Shown: positions 48,901 through 63,900, counted from the stretch's first letter. The stretch is 64,000 nt of DNA from Tridacna crocea (GCA_943736015.1 OX031070.1:39982173-40046172); one strand, 5' to 3'. Translations and numbers: made by a program. Notes: generated by a model from the sequence alone, not told the origin.

Positions 48901-51900
48901 TTCTTGTGTGGTAAAGAGTTAAAATTAAGATTGAAAAGAAATAAGATGAGTCGCTCTGTTTGCAAACACTTTTTGTTTTTGACACATTCTGTATTTGACT
49001 TGCATGTATTTTTTGTCCATGATACTTTTATGTATACAACTTTTATGTTGGAGAGTTTAGCATGGATAAAATGACAATGAATATAATATTTGTGCTTGTT
49101 GCCAAGGTTTATGATGCATGAAACTATATGGAACATGTGACATATAGATAAATTGCTTGCCATGAGCAATTTTGCCTTTTGTCACTGTGTTTTCGTGCGA
49201 GATCTAAGCAAAAGCAGCTATCTACAAATGGTGACCGTTTGGTGATAAACTGGTAATTTGTATTTCGGAAAAATTCGCAATGCATCATGCCGACACCCAT
49301 AATTATTTCTGATCACATATTATTCCCAGCATTCACTGTTATTCTGGACAAACTACTGGGTGTGCTTATTTTTGTTTGATAGTTATGCAAATTTGCATGC
49401 TAAACTAATCAAAATACTAAATGAAATAGTGCAAGCTTTTGTAAAGCAGTGTTCATTCTAGAGATCAGATCAATGGGGCCAACTGGCATTTTCTCCTAAT
49501 CCTATAATGCTTTCAAAAGCTTTCTTTCTCAGGATAGTTAAAAGTTGGGATTGTGTGGTAAAGAGATAATAGGGGACTCAAAAATGACGATGTCAAGCCT
49601 GGTGGTACAGTCAGGAGTATACAGGACTTGAAACCACAGGGTCTGTGGTTGAAATCCAAGCTCTGCATTTTTCTTTTTCGAGGATTGATGATACCAACTG
49701 CAGAAGGATTTATTCCTCTCCCACTGGTGATCATTATTTTGATGATGCCCTTGTGAGAAAGCAGCCAGTTAGCAATGATAGGATGATTCAATGAAATATT
49801 TGTCTTTTCAAGGCAAGAAAAGATTGTGGGAAAAGGCGAAAATGCAGGTTACCAGCATTTTCCTCTCTTTTGGCAGTGGTTTGTAAAGATACAGGATTGT
49901 TTGGTTAAAGGTTAGGTATGACACAATGTTTGAGATTTGTACCCTACCCGGCAGGTTATCGAGATAAATGTTATCTCTTTATCTCAGATACAATTAACAT
50001 GAATGATCCTGAGCTTAGGTTGTCATAACCCTGAAATTCCCGACCAGAACAGTAATACCTAAAATTGCTGTAACTGATTATATTCAGCAGCATTATGTCC
50101 TTTTAATATGCTACCAAAGGGGACATATAGTGGTGCCATCTTCTCAGTCAGTCCGTTCTTTTTCTTGTGAACTCAACTCCTTCCACATTTTTTGGCAGAC
50201 TTGGAAAAAAATGTCACAGAATGTTTCTCATCATGTGACCTAGCGCATATTGTCAAGAATTTGCCATTTATAGCTGTGTCATGGAAAAAGGGAGCTTCAT
50301 GTTACATTTCATTCATTTCTTATGAATACAACTCCTCCAAAATTCTTTTTGGATTTGGATAAAATTTTCACTGAATGTTTCTCATCATGTGACCAAGGGC
50401 ATATTGTCCAGATTTTGCAATTCAAAGCTGTGTCATGGAAAAAAGGAGCTTCATGTTATATTGCATTTTTCACCAGTATCTCTTTACTTTTAACTGAACA
50501 TACCTCTGTTGCCTGTTGTGCGTCCGTCTGTCAATCCATTGGTCAGTGGGTAAACTTTTCACACCACAAGACTAGTAACACATTATATCCATTGAGCTAG
50601 CCCGGCAGGCACTAGAAATCCCAACACTTTAGTCTCTCTACATCTGGCTGCTTAAAATAGCAGCCATGTGGTGGCATGTAACATGACGACGGCACTCGTG
50701 TTCCATTGTGTATTTTTTACCTTATCAAAGATTGCTGCTGTAGTTTAAGCTTAAGGTTCATGTTTTTTGGTCAGCAAAAGGCCTTAACCCATTATCACAT
50801 GACAATATTTTAGACTGATCCAAATTGAAAGCATTTGCAGACAACAAAGGTGATTGAAATTTGAAATGTTTTGTGAAGGATAGGAAACATTGTGGGAAAA
50901 GGAGAAAATGCTGGTTACCAGCATTTTCTCCTTTTCCCACAATGTTTTTCAAAAGCTTCTTTCTCAGGTGCGTCAAAAGTAGGGATTGTGTGGTAATGGG
51001 TTAATCATGGCCTTGTCTAAGATTTTTTTTTTTACCAGGAATAAAGTAATGTTGAATTATAAAGATTCTTTCTACCTAACAGTGCTGGGGTTTCACAACT
51101 CTTGAGAAGGAAGCCATTTTAAAACACTGTTAAATCTTTACCGCACAATCCAAACTTTTAACGGCCCTCAGAAAGAAAGCTTTTGAAAACATTGTTGGAA
51201 AAGGAAAAAATGCTGGTTACCAGCATTTTCTCCTTTTTCTCACCGTGTCTTCTACCTTTCTGGTTACCAACATGTTCTTCTGTTCCCACATTGTTTTCTA
51301 CCCTCCCCAAACCCATTTTAAATTTTTGATGTACATTTATCGTCTGCAAATGGTTTCAATTTGGACTGGTCCAAAATTTTGTCGTTTGATAAAGAGTAAC
51401 ATGTAAGGTATCAATATTGCTATCGTGGTCGCAGTCTGCATTAGTTATCTTTACTCTTAATCAAACAATCTTAGTTTTAGCTACCATGAGACATAAAACT
51501 TACAAAGTCACCAAGGGAAAAGAACAAAAAAAACCAGTACTCTTTAACTCTTTACCACACATTTTCCGACATTAACCCATTACAACACAATCCTTACTTT
51601 TGATGACCCTGAGAAAGAAGCCTTTAGAAAACATTGTAGGAAAAGGAGAAAATGTTGGTTACCAGCATTTTCTCCTTTTCCTACGATGTTTTCTAAAGGC
51701 TTCTTTCTAAGGGTCATTAATAGTTGGAATTGTGTGGTAAAGAGATAGTGGTATTTCGCTGCCTTCAATACAGTGAAAAGCAGTCACATTCGAAACTGTG
51801 ACAGGGGGAGGGGTTAGGTGTTTCCAAAGCTACCCTAAAAAATTTTGGCTCATTGCAATAAATTGAAGGGATCCAAATTACAGATTGTACATGTTTCTTT

Positions 51901-54900
51901 TGCAATCTTGAACCAGTGTGTAAGGACATGATCGTTTAGAACTTTTTTTTTTTCCAAGAAACATGTATTTGTTGCATGTTGCATACATTTAGAATCAAAT
52001 GAAGTTGGGTTAACAGAATGAAAGCTGTATGTAAACAAATTCCTGTCAAAATGAAGATCTACTACAGTTTGACAACACAATGGAGGCTATTGATCTATTC
52101 AGTGAACCAGTCTCAAAGATAAATATTGGAGAAAAAAAAAAGTGCTGGGTGATTTAGAATTCTTGGTCGGCTCAACCTTTAAATACTATACCTATTGATT
52201 ACTTCAGGATGTCAGTCTGTGTCTATTTGTAAACCATTTCTTGTGTAATCCTTGCATCTCTGATTCAGCTTAATTCATAACCAAACAACAAAATTATAGA
52301 CTAGTCCAAATTAATTTAAAAGCATTTGTAGGCGACAAAATAATTGTGAATCAAAAATTGAAATTTGATTTGGAAAGGGTAGAAAAAATTGTTGGAAAAG
52401 GAGAAAATGCTGGTTACCAGCATTTTCTCCTTTTCCCACGATGTTTTCTAATTGCTTCTTTCTCAGGGTCGTCAAAAGTCAAGATTGTGTGGTAAAGAGT
52501 TATAACTCTTTACCAGACGACAAAATTTTGGTCTTAGTCCAAATTGAAAGCATTTTGCAGACAACACAATAATTGTGAATCAAAAATTGAAATTTGATTT
52601 GGAAAGGGTAGAAAATATTGTGGGAAAAGGAGAAAATGCTGGTTACCAGCATTTTTTTCTTTTCCCACAATGTTTTCAAAAGGCTTCTTTTTCAGGATTG
52701 TCAAAACTCGGGATTGTGTGTTAGAGAGTTAACCACATCTGTCACTTAGAGATAGTCATGATACTTCAGAATTTCTCCTTCTCTCACAGCAAATCATTGT
52801 TCTAGCAATGGTTATAAGTTATATGGAAAAGCAACCAGTGCCTTGGAAAGAATATTGTGCACAATACTGGTCAAAGAAACTTGAGGATTTCATTGATAGG
52901 TGGACTGGTTGTGATGATATAACTGAAATAATGTTGAAACTTATATTAACCCTTTCCCAAACGACAAAGTTTGGACTCTTCAGGACTGAAAGAGTTTGCA
53001 GATGACAATTATAGATTTTTAGAAAATGGCAGAAAGTTCTCAAAAAGGGTAGAAAACAATGTGGGAAAAGGAGAAATTGCTCGTTACGAGCAATTTCTCC
53101 TTTTTCCTCAGTGTTTTCAAAAGACTTTACGGCAGACACGTAAAAACCAGGGCTTGTTTTGGAAAGGGTTAAGAACATAGATTCAATCAGAGGATTGAAA
53201 CTCCTCCTATAGGTGACTTTCATCTTGTAAAATGAACATTTCTTTAGTGATCGACAAATCCTTTTGAACAATGAATTCTGTCCAATTCTCACAATATGCA
53301 TTTACCCCCTTTACCAAACAACAACATTTTTAGATTTGTCCAAATTGGAAGCACTTGCAGATGACAGACTGTAGCTCAAAAGAAGATATTTTCTATGAAA
53401 GGGTACAAAAACATTGTGGGAAAAGGAGAAACTGTTAGTTACCTTCATTTTCTCCTTTTCCCACAATGTTTTCAGAAAGCTTCTTTCTGAGGGTCATTGA
53501 CAACCCAGCAATTTCTCCTTTTCCAACAATGTTTTCTTCCTTTGAAAATTCCAGTCACTTTTATCTTTTCATCTGCCAATACTTTCAGTTTGGACCAGTC
53601 TAAAATTTTGTTGTTTGGTAAAGAGTTAACCCTGCACAAAAGACACCCAAGTTTGAAAGATCCTCAGAAAGAAGCCCTACTAAAACATTTTGTAACAAAA
53701 AAAAAGAAAACACATTTTGCCAGCATTTTCTCCTATTCCCACAATGTTTTCGCGTCTATTACAAACAAATCATACCATATGAGTGAAATATTTGTTGTCT
53801 GCAAATTTTTTATTTTGGTAAGACTTAGATTTTTTTTGTTTGGTGAAGGGTCAAACACTGACAAAAAATCTAAGGCTGGATGGGTGGGTGGGGGTTGTCA
53901 TACTGGTGATGTATTGGTACAGAAAAGAGTATTGAAGTTACTGAGAACAGAGCACTGCAGGTCAATAATCAATAGTTATGATGAATGCTTGGAACACCGC
54001 ATTATCTGATACTCTAATTTCTTGTTGGACACAGTCACTGTGGTTTGCCTTGCTTTTTTATCAGAGCATTATTTGATTGGTACATTGTACAGGCACTTAG
54101 AATAGTGTTGCATTCACTTATTGTATTGACAGTCAGGCCATTTTATGGGACTGCAAGCTTCTATTGATTCAGAATTATTTGTCCACAGTAGTTGTGAATG
54201 AATTGGACTGCAGAAAACATTGCTGATCAGAGCCCAGGCACCAAGATCAGTGTCACAGCAGAGGTCAAAGACCAGACTGCTCATGAACATTGTCCAAGTG
54301 CTACATACCTTCTGAGCTTCAAAACTGATTTTGAAAATCTTCCATACTTGATAAGACCATGTGCAGATTGGAGGTTTCAGGGCCTTTGCTCCAAGGTCAA
54401 GATTACAGCATGGGGGGGATCAAAGGTTACATGCTCTATGATTGTGACCACTCCATATTTCTTTAAACCCCTGGTCCAATTTTGAAGATATTTCACACAT
54501 GCACCTTGATGAGACAATAAAGAATAGAAAAGTTTGTTCTATTGTATCTAAGTTTAGCTGTTGATAGCTTCATTTGAGCATATATTGACCCCACACTGCA
54601 GAGCTCTTTTTGTTAAGAACAGTTTAGACTAAGATCAGACTCACTGAAAATTCTGTAAGTTGTGACCTTGAATACATGCTATTCAAGTAATAATTCGTAT
54701 ATTGTAGCTAAAACAGCTTTGAAAGTGCATTACGGGTCTTTTATGTAAACTAAACCGTTTACCACACAATCCCTGGTTTTTACAACCCCGAGAAAGAAGA
54801 CTTGAAAATATTACGTGAAAATGAGAAAATGCTGGTAACCAGCATTTTCTCCTTTTCCCGCAATGTTTTCTGTAGTGCTGGAAACAGATTTTAATTTTTG

Positions 54901-57900
54901 AGTTACTTTTATTTTGTTGTCTGCAAGTGCTTTCAATTTGGACCAATAAAAGATTTTGTAGTTAGGGTAAAGTCAACATTGTATTTGGCATGATGAAACT
55001 TGGCAAGAAACTGAAAAAAAGAGAAGTTTATTTCCCCCTAGGTTTATGCTTGGACAAGCTAATAATAGGCTTTCAGATATTTTGTCCTGGAGTAGAGTAT
55101 CCTTTCAAGGAAATCTTCTTATCGTTTATTTTTTGTTGTAAATGAAACTAATTTTGGTGCCCCAGCATATTGTTCAGACAGCACTGCTAGACAAACTGGG
55201 AAATGTCGGTGAAAAAAACGGATTTTTCTTGTTTTAATGATCCCCGTCTTCCTTTCCCCAACCCCTTTCCATGAAGCGAGATGGGTATTTATGTCAGTAC
55301 ATAGAAGCAATAATGCAATTGTCCCCTTTTCGCTCTTTTTATTCAGTTACTTTTAACCAGATTGCCGGCATCATGCACAGTACATTGTGCATAGTTATCA
55401 GTTGGTTTTATTTTCAAATTTGTGTGATTTGCTATTAACCCTTTACTTTTTACAACTCGGAGAAAGAAGCCTTCCGAAAACTTTGTTGGAAAACGAGAAA
55501 ATGCTGGTAACCAGCATTTTCTCCTTTTCCCACAATATTTTCTCTCCAAATCAAAAGAAATACCAACCTTTCAGTCACTTTTATTTTGTTACCTGGAACA
55601 GTCTGAAATTTTGTTGTTTGGTAAAGAGTTAACTCTTGACCACACGAAGAAATTTTAGACTGGTCCAAATTAAAAGCATTTGCAGAAGAAAACATAAATG
55701 TGAATGTAAAATTGAAATATGCCTAGGAAAAGGTAGAAAACATTGTGGTAAAAGGAGAAAATGCTGGTTACGAGCATTTTTTCCTTTTCCCACAAGGTTT
55801 TCTATAGGCTTCTTCCTCAGGGTTGTCAAAAGTAGGGATTGTGTGGTAATGGGTTAATTGTTAATAATCAAAAGTTGGCTCACAAGATTAAGAGAGATGG
55901 TTTTAGAGATTACAGTGCTCCTCATTCTTCCCAAATTTTGCCATTGTAACAGTATTTTGATGTTAATACACTACAATAATTCATGTTCTCTTTATTTAAT
56001 TTCTATCTTGCAATGCTCTACAATTTAATTCTTGTTCTTTCAGCCGGTAAGACTCTTCAAATTTTTAACATTGAAATGAAAAGCAAGATGAAGGCCCATA
56101 CAATGACAGAAGAAGTTGTGTTCTGGAAATGGATTTCTGTAAATACAGTTGCTATAGTGACAGAGACAGCAGTTTATCATTGGTCCATGGAAGGTATGTT
56201 TTATTTTTGAAAGAAGAAATACAAGTTTGTAAGATTTACATGTACACATGTAGAATAAATGTTATGTTGTAGTGACTTTTTTTGTTCTCATGTAGTTGAT
56301 TTGAACTGTGTGAGAAAATTTGATATTGTGGGAGCTAAGGGTGAAGGGAGATGTTGAAATTTTGTTGTTCAATGAGGAGCAAGGACTAGAGCCAGGAAAA
56401 ATACTAAAACATAGTACAGTGCACTCCGGATACAGCGAGATCGCGGGGACAAGACGTATTACCTCGTTGTAACCGGGTTTCGTTATAACCAAATCAGAAA
56501 TTAAACATCGTAAGGATACAGACTTTCATACTGTTTAGTTTCGATTACACCGGAAGTAGCTAATTACCTTCTTTTTAAAGAGCATACAAAGACAGATAAC
56601 TTTATCGATTTACTGTACAGTGTATTATATGTATTTACGAGATATTTACATGAATGTTAGCATTTTAAAAATTAAATATACACCTATTTGAAGAATGCTA
56701 TTATTTTAGATTGCCTTTTTTGTTTTTGACTTTATTCTCCAATAATTGTTCAATACTCGCTAAGTTTGAAAATGTGCTCTGATCAATGTCCGACTCGCAC
56801 TCCAAGGTCCGGCTTTAAGTTTTCAATTCATCCATCAGAAATGGTCAGTAATAAGCTGCATGTATAAACTGCTAAAAATATGTGTGATAACATTTAACCA
56901 CCTACGGATCAATTTAGCCCGTAGCGCAAACATATCCAAAACGCGACAATAGTTTAATGTTAGACAGTTAATCCGATAATTATTCGATAATTGCCTTGCA
57001 TTGTGACAAACTAATGCAGATGACGTATTTTATCAATGGACCTCGTTGTAAGGTGGGAAATGTACGTTGGGGGCCAGGACTATTTTTACGTTATAGCCGA
57101 TATTTCGCCGTAACCGATCTCGTTTTACGGGGTATAAAATAAAAGAAAAAAAGAAGGGATTCTGCAGGGAGTTAGCAAGATTTACGTTATAAGCGGTATC
57201 TCGTTGAAAGCGATCTCGTAATATGTGGAGCGAACTGTATTCCTTTCGTTATATACCTACAGTTTTCAATGACAAAATACTGTATTTTGCATAACTCTTT
57301 CCCAAACAATCCCTGGTTTTTATGACCCAGAGGTAGAAGCCTTTTGAAAATATTGTGGGAAAAGGAGAAAATGCTGGTAACCAGCATTTTCTCCTTTTCC
57401 CACAATGTTTTCTACCCTGCTGGAAACAAATTTCAATTTTTGAGTTATGTTTAATTAGTCACCTGCAAGTGCTTTCAATTTGGACCAGTCTAAAATTTTG
57501 TCGTTTGGTAAAGGGTTAAATTTTGGGACATCCAAAGTATTTGGACACAATAGAAAATTGGGAAATTAAATTATTTTTCAAGACTAAAGATTTGGGCTGT
57601 ATCAAAAATTGCAAAGCAAGATGGGTATTTTTCAAAGAATTGGGACAGTGAATATCTAAACAAAAAAGTATTTCAATCAGTTTGATACCCTTTGTTTACA
57701 AGCATTAATTCAAGTAGTTGGATTTCTCTACACATAAGCATGCTTCCCAATCTTCACCATACTTTGCGTGGAGTTTACATCAATCACCTCATATAAGCAG
57801 GTAAATTGTGTTGTGAATTCATCTACAAGTGCAGAATAACAATGCTCATCGGGATCCAAGGACGCAGGCAATAATGAGTGACAAGTTAATCATCAAAGAA

Positions 57901-60900
57901 AACAATGAGAAAAAGTAAAGTTTGTGCACAAAATGATGGCTGGAATTCCAATTGAAGCCTTATTCGAAAACAGGAATCGAATTGAATAATGGTGATGTAG
58001 CTACATATTAACTTCATTTTTATGAATGGCAGATGAGAATTTCAGCCTCTAACGGTGACCAATCAAATACCAAATGAAAACGTGCCTATTCAGCGCTTGA
58101 GCTACATCATCGTTACGTCATCAAACCATTTTTGAACAGTATATCAATAGAAATCTTTTGTACCATTTAATATACCTGTGACGCATGTATTTCAGCTTCA
58201 AAATTTTCAGTTTTGTTATAAAAGAACTTGTTACCATACAAAGTCAGCTTTTCCATATTACTTCTTTCAATTTTGACAATTCCGGAACTTTTTTTCTTTG
58301 GAAGAGAGTTAATTTAGTAAGTTACATAATTTACTTCACTGTTCTCAGGTGACTCCCAGCCACAAAAGATTTTTGAACGTCACACCAATCTAGCAGGATG
58401 TCAGATCATCAATTACAGAACAGATGCAAAACAGCAATGGTTACTTCTTGTAGGAATTTCAGCACAGGTAAGCCAGATTATTAAACAAAATTTCACTGTA
58501 ATTGCTTTTTTGTCCCACCTAAGCACTAAGTGCTCATATGTAGCTAGGATATATTACTGCAACTATATTGTGGATTATGAACAATATCTTTGCACATATT
58601 TCCCTTCTGTTCCTATTTCATCATGCAAATCTTTGTACAACTTTGCTCTGCTGGATTTAGATTTTTGTATGGGGGTATTTTCCTTGTCAATAAATTATTT
58701 AGATCATGTTCATATTTGTTTCATGTATAGGAAAACAAAACCAAGATGCTTCATTATATTGATAATATACCATTTTAGAATTCTTCACAATAAATCTTTT
58801 ATTTGTACTATGGGGAAATAGATGATTTTGCATGTATGTTATTGGATACCACACATGTGCAGTGTACAAAGTTTTATCACAGCAGTGGACAAATAAAGGC
58901 TCAGTGCTTTATTGTTTTTGTACAGATGGCCGACTTGAGATTAACAGCAATATTTCCGGGAATCCACCTTTGATGATTTTGCTTGATCCACCCTTAGAAA
59001 AGCCACTTGTCTTGTTGCTTAGAAATGTTACTTGTCCATACCCATTTCTTTTACTTGTCATACAAGCGGATGAGTGGACTTTTCAAGCTCTTGGGTTGTT
59101 GTTTGTTTGTAGCAAAATCATGTTAGTGGCCCTACTATCCTCTGCCTTGAATGGTTTTCTTTAAGGTCAATGAACTATTGAATTATTTGATAAGGATTGC
59201 TTGCTTGATTGATTGATAGGGTATTGAATTGATTGGTTGATAGATTGATCATTCTAGTCATATCACAATGATAGCTCCCATATTCGTTTATGTCTTCAGT
59301 TTCACTAGTGCTGTACCCTGGCTTTAAATTGTCTTGCCTCACATGAAAAACTCAATGCTTCCTGTAAAGTTCGAATTTTAGGCCTCAAGGTTACAAGTCA
59401 TGCACTTGACTACAGCAAGCAGGACCTTATTCAATAATTATAATGGATTAACTTTTTACCAAACAAGTCCTGGTTTTTACGACCTCAATATAGAGGCCTT
59501 TTGAAAACATTGTGGGAAAAGTAACCAGCATTTTCTCCTTTTTATCACAATGTTTTCTATCCTGCTAGAAACTAATTTCAATTTTTGTGCTATATTTCTT
59601 TTTTCTGCAGCAAGTGCTTTCAATTTGGACCAGTCTAAAGTTTTGTTGTTTGGTAAAGGGTTAAGAGTAAGCAAACATATTGAAAACCAACATGGTAGTA
59701 AGAATGTTCTAGAATAAAGTCTTTCAAAATTTCCTAGAGGAATGTTAAGTCATTGCGCTATCTTGATCTAACTACTGTATATGTTTGTTTCTTTGTAGCA
59801 AAACCGTGTTGTTGGTGCTATGATGTTATATTCTGTGGAGAGGAAGGTTAGCCAGCCTATTGAAGGCCACGCTGCAGCCTTCTCATCAATCAAACTAGAC
59901 GGTAACTCACAGCCTTCGACTGTCTTCAGTTTTGCTGTAAGAGGAGCCCAAGGAGGAAAGGTAATCTAGAAGGGGATGGAGGGTAGATAAACCCATTACC
60001 AGACAATCCCTACTTTTGACGCCCCTGAGAAAGAAGCCTTTTGAAAACACTGTAGGAAAAGGAGAAAATACTGGTAACCAGCATTTTCTCCTTTTCCCAC
60101 AGTGTTTTCTACCCTAAACAAAACAAATTTCAATTTTTCAGTCACCTTTATTTTGTCTGCAAATGCTTTCGGTTTGAACCAGTCTAAAACTTTGTCGTTT
60201 GGGAAAGAGTTAAAAAGGGTCTTTAACCCTTATTAACACAATGATCGCTTTTAATGCCCTTGAAAGAAAAAAGCTTTTGAAAACATTGTGGGAAAAGGAG
60301 AAAATGCTTTTAACCAGCATTTTCTCCTTTTCCCACAATGTTTTCTACCCTATCAAAGGAGATTATTTCATATGAGCCAAACTGAATAGGTCATCTGCAA
60401 GTGTTTTCAATTTGGACAGGTCTAAAAATTTTGTCATTTGGTAAAGGGTTACTCTTTGCCAAACAACAAAATTTTGGATTGAAGCAAATTGAGAGCATTT
60501 TTTAATGACAAATTAGATGGAGCTCAAATGCTAATTTCAGTCTTTGATATGTTAGAAAACATTATTGGAAAGGAGATATGTATGGTTATCAGCATTTTTT
60601 CCTTTTCCCACAATGTTGTCAAAAGATTTTTCTGTTATAGGTAGTTGTAAAAAACTAATGATTCTGTGGTAGGGACTTTAATCTTTACCACACAATCCCA
60701 ACTTTTAACCACCCAGATAAAGAAGCCCATTGAAAACATTGTTGAAAAAGGAGAAAATGCTGGTAACCAGCATTTTCTCCTTTTCCGACAGTGTTTTCTA
60801 CCCTTCCCAAACCAAATTTTTTATCTTTCAGACACTTATTTTGTTTTCTGCAAATGCTTTCGATTTGGACAAACCTAGAATTCCGTCGTTTGGTAATGAG

Positions 60901-63900
60901 TTAAAGAATGTGTATATAGGTTTATATCATTGTACCAAAGTTAGAGGAAAATATCCAAATTAACTTGTCCTGCAGGAAGTATTTGCAGACAACAAATGAA
61001 ATGTGTTTGAAAAAAATCAGATTTCTGTTTGCACGGGTAGAAAATGTTGTGGGAAAAGGAGACAGCCTATTTTTTAATTCCAAGTGAAGTCCCAGGATTG
61101 TTTGATAGAGGACCAAATTCTAATGGCGCATTTTCTTCACAAAAAGTAATGCTGTTATTACTCTTGAAAAATTTGTCTGAGATGATCCTAATGATTAGTC
61201 ACAACATAGGTTTTAGTGAAAAACTAAAGGGATATTTCAGATGCTGGATGAACCTCTGAATTTCTTTGAAAAATATAAATTTACAACTCTCACTATTAGA
61301 TTTGCCCATTTTTATCTTACACCGACAAAATTGAGCAAGAGCATACTGTTGAATGGGAAACAATTCTGTCTGCAGTTTTGAAACTTTTACCGATGAGGAG
61401 AACAAACCTCATTAACCATTGTTAGATCATCTTGTTTAGATATGAACATACTCACCCAATTCAGCACAACATATCTGAACAAATATGTCTAACACAGAAA
61501 TGAGAAAGTAATTTTTCCCTCACCTGTAGAATTTTCCTTAAGGTAGTTCTGGAAGAGTTTCAGATTTGCTCCTCTTATTGCACTACCCTTGGTGTTAACT
61601 GTAGCGATAAAGTTGGCTCATATTTTCCGGACCATGATTGAATGGTTACTACTATTTCGTCCTTTTCCCACAATAATTTCAAAAGTCTTTTACTATGAGG
61701 GACTATAAAAGTGAAGGACTGTGTGGTAAAGAGTTTAGCATACAGAACAGAATCCTCACTCACTCATTTGAAGATGAATGATGGTCATCTGGACAAATTT
61801 TATTCTATTTAACTGACTTTGTCACCATTTGAGCATTTTCTTTTCTATAGCTTCATGTGATCGAAGTAGGACAGCCGCCATCCGGCAACACACCATTCCA
61901 GAAGAAAGCCGTAGATGTCTTCTTTCCTCCCGAGGCTGCCAATGATTTTCCAGTTGCTATGCAGGTAAGGGGTTAACCTAGTCATGGGTTTACCATTTGC
62001 AAGAGGGCAGGATTTTTGACATAAATTGAAATCACTTATAGATTATACAGTAAATGCTTCTCAAATGGGCGAGAAAGACTGAGGCTAAAGTGTAAATGGT
62101 TATCAGCATTTTCTCCTTTTTCCACAATATTTTCAAAAGCATTCCTTTTTAGGGTTGTTACAGCTTGGGGATTTTTTTTAGATATAGAGTGGTTCTTTAT
62201 CATGGGGAAAGTTTTCGACAGGTCTGTTTTGAAAGTAGTTTTGTAGTACTGAATCACAATCCAAATGTGGCATGTGTGACTGTGTTGTCTTTGAAAGAAA
62301 AGCAGGTATTGCTGGAGAAGAAGTTAAAAAATGGATGCCATTCTTTTTCTTACCTTTGTTTTCAAAAACTTAATAATAGGATGTTCTTGGTAATCCATGA
62401 CACTAAAGGTTAGACTTGTTCTGTGAATATTCATTAACTGATTTATTGGTGCACTAGTGAGACATTTTGTACAGTCAATTTGCATGTTCACTATTTACTC
62501 TGAAGAAAGGATTTTCCTAGTCTAATTATAGCAACAAAGTCTCAAATTCAGCTATTATCATACCTTAAAGTAACCCTTTCCCAAACAACAAATTCTAGAC
62601 TCTTCCAAACTGACAGAGTTTGGAGACAACAATTCTAAACTTGATAAATATGGTAGAAAGTTCTCCTAAAGAGTAGAAAATACTGTGGGAAAAGGAGAAA
62701 TTGCTCGTTACGAGCAATTTCTCCTTTTCCCACAGTGTTTTCAAAAGACTTGTACTGCAGACAGGGCTTGTTTCGGAAAGAGTTTAGGTTGATTAATTAT
62801 AATTAAAAAACAAGTCTTAGTCATGAATATTGATGAAAACCTAATGTCAGCAAATTCCACATAGCTTGGGATGGAGTAGGCCAACAATAATAGCATTTTT
62901 TTCTCTCATCTTCAGGCCAGCCCTAAGCATAGTATGATTTTCCTGATCACAAAGTATGGATATGTACATCTGTACGACATTGAGACTGCTACCTGTATAT
63001 ACATGAATAGAATAAGTGGAGATACCATATTTGTCACAGCCCCACATGAAGCTACTTCAGGAATTATTGGAGTGAACAGAAAGGGACAGGTTCGTACATC
63101 ATCAGCATTCATATTCACCCACCATTCTTGAGAACATTCTTGCTCTAATTTTAGATTCAGAAAGTAACACAACTTCTTATTAGCTTAACCCTTTACTCCA
63201 TAGATATTCATTTCTATGCATTGCTTGTGGGAGTCTTTGGAAAACATTGTGGCAAAAGGTGAAATTGGCAAAGCCCTGGCAGGGGTATTAAGTCACATTC
63301 AGTGACAGCTCTAGTTAGCTTGGCTGTTTTCAGAGAAAGCATTGAGGTACTGGCAACTTTGTAGTCGTCTTTCTTATTGCACAAAAATTGGGCCAAATTC
63401 ATTTTAAGTATTTCTGTTATTATTTACTTCAAACTAAAACTAGCTGTACCCAATCCAAAGGAGAAATACCACAAGGACAGGTAGATATCAATCTATTTTT
63501 GCTACTTAATGTCCCACCTTGGACCCACAATTTTAGTAAAAAGGTGCTGAGTATTGCCTCCACAAGTTATGCTCTTGTTCAAAATATTGTATTAAAACAA
63601 AAATTGAATGCAGCAATGTCCACTTTCATCACATTGCATAAGGAATATTTTCATAGCAGTAGGTGACATTTTTTTTTTCAGTAGGAAAAAATTAATGAAA
63701 TTAAGAGTAACTCACCATTTATTAACTCTGTAGGTGCTGTCAGTGAGTGTAGAGGAAGACAACATTGTACAATATGTAGCCAACAATCTTCAGAACCCTG
63801 ACCTAGCCATCAAACTGGCATCCAGATCTAACCTCCCTGGAGCTGAGGAATTGTTTGTGAAGAAATTTAACATGCTGTTCCAGAGTGGACAATACAGTGA

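Noticed and set aside
54230-54300. Possible TH-D dyad (CACCAAGATCAGTG, AGACCAGACTGCTC)
   Set aside because: Arms do not pair well and spacing differs from other copies.
1141-63666. Many 60-120 codon open frames with recurrent peptides such as [14 protein letters not shown] or [17 protein letters not shown]
   Set aside because: These are translations of the TH hairpin core and arms in different frames; they recur wherever a TH copy lies and have no independent coding support.
63388-63666. 92-codon frame in clathrin intron 7
   Set aside because: No homology to clathrin or any known family; the flanking exons join directly in phase without it.
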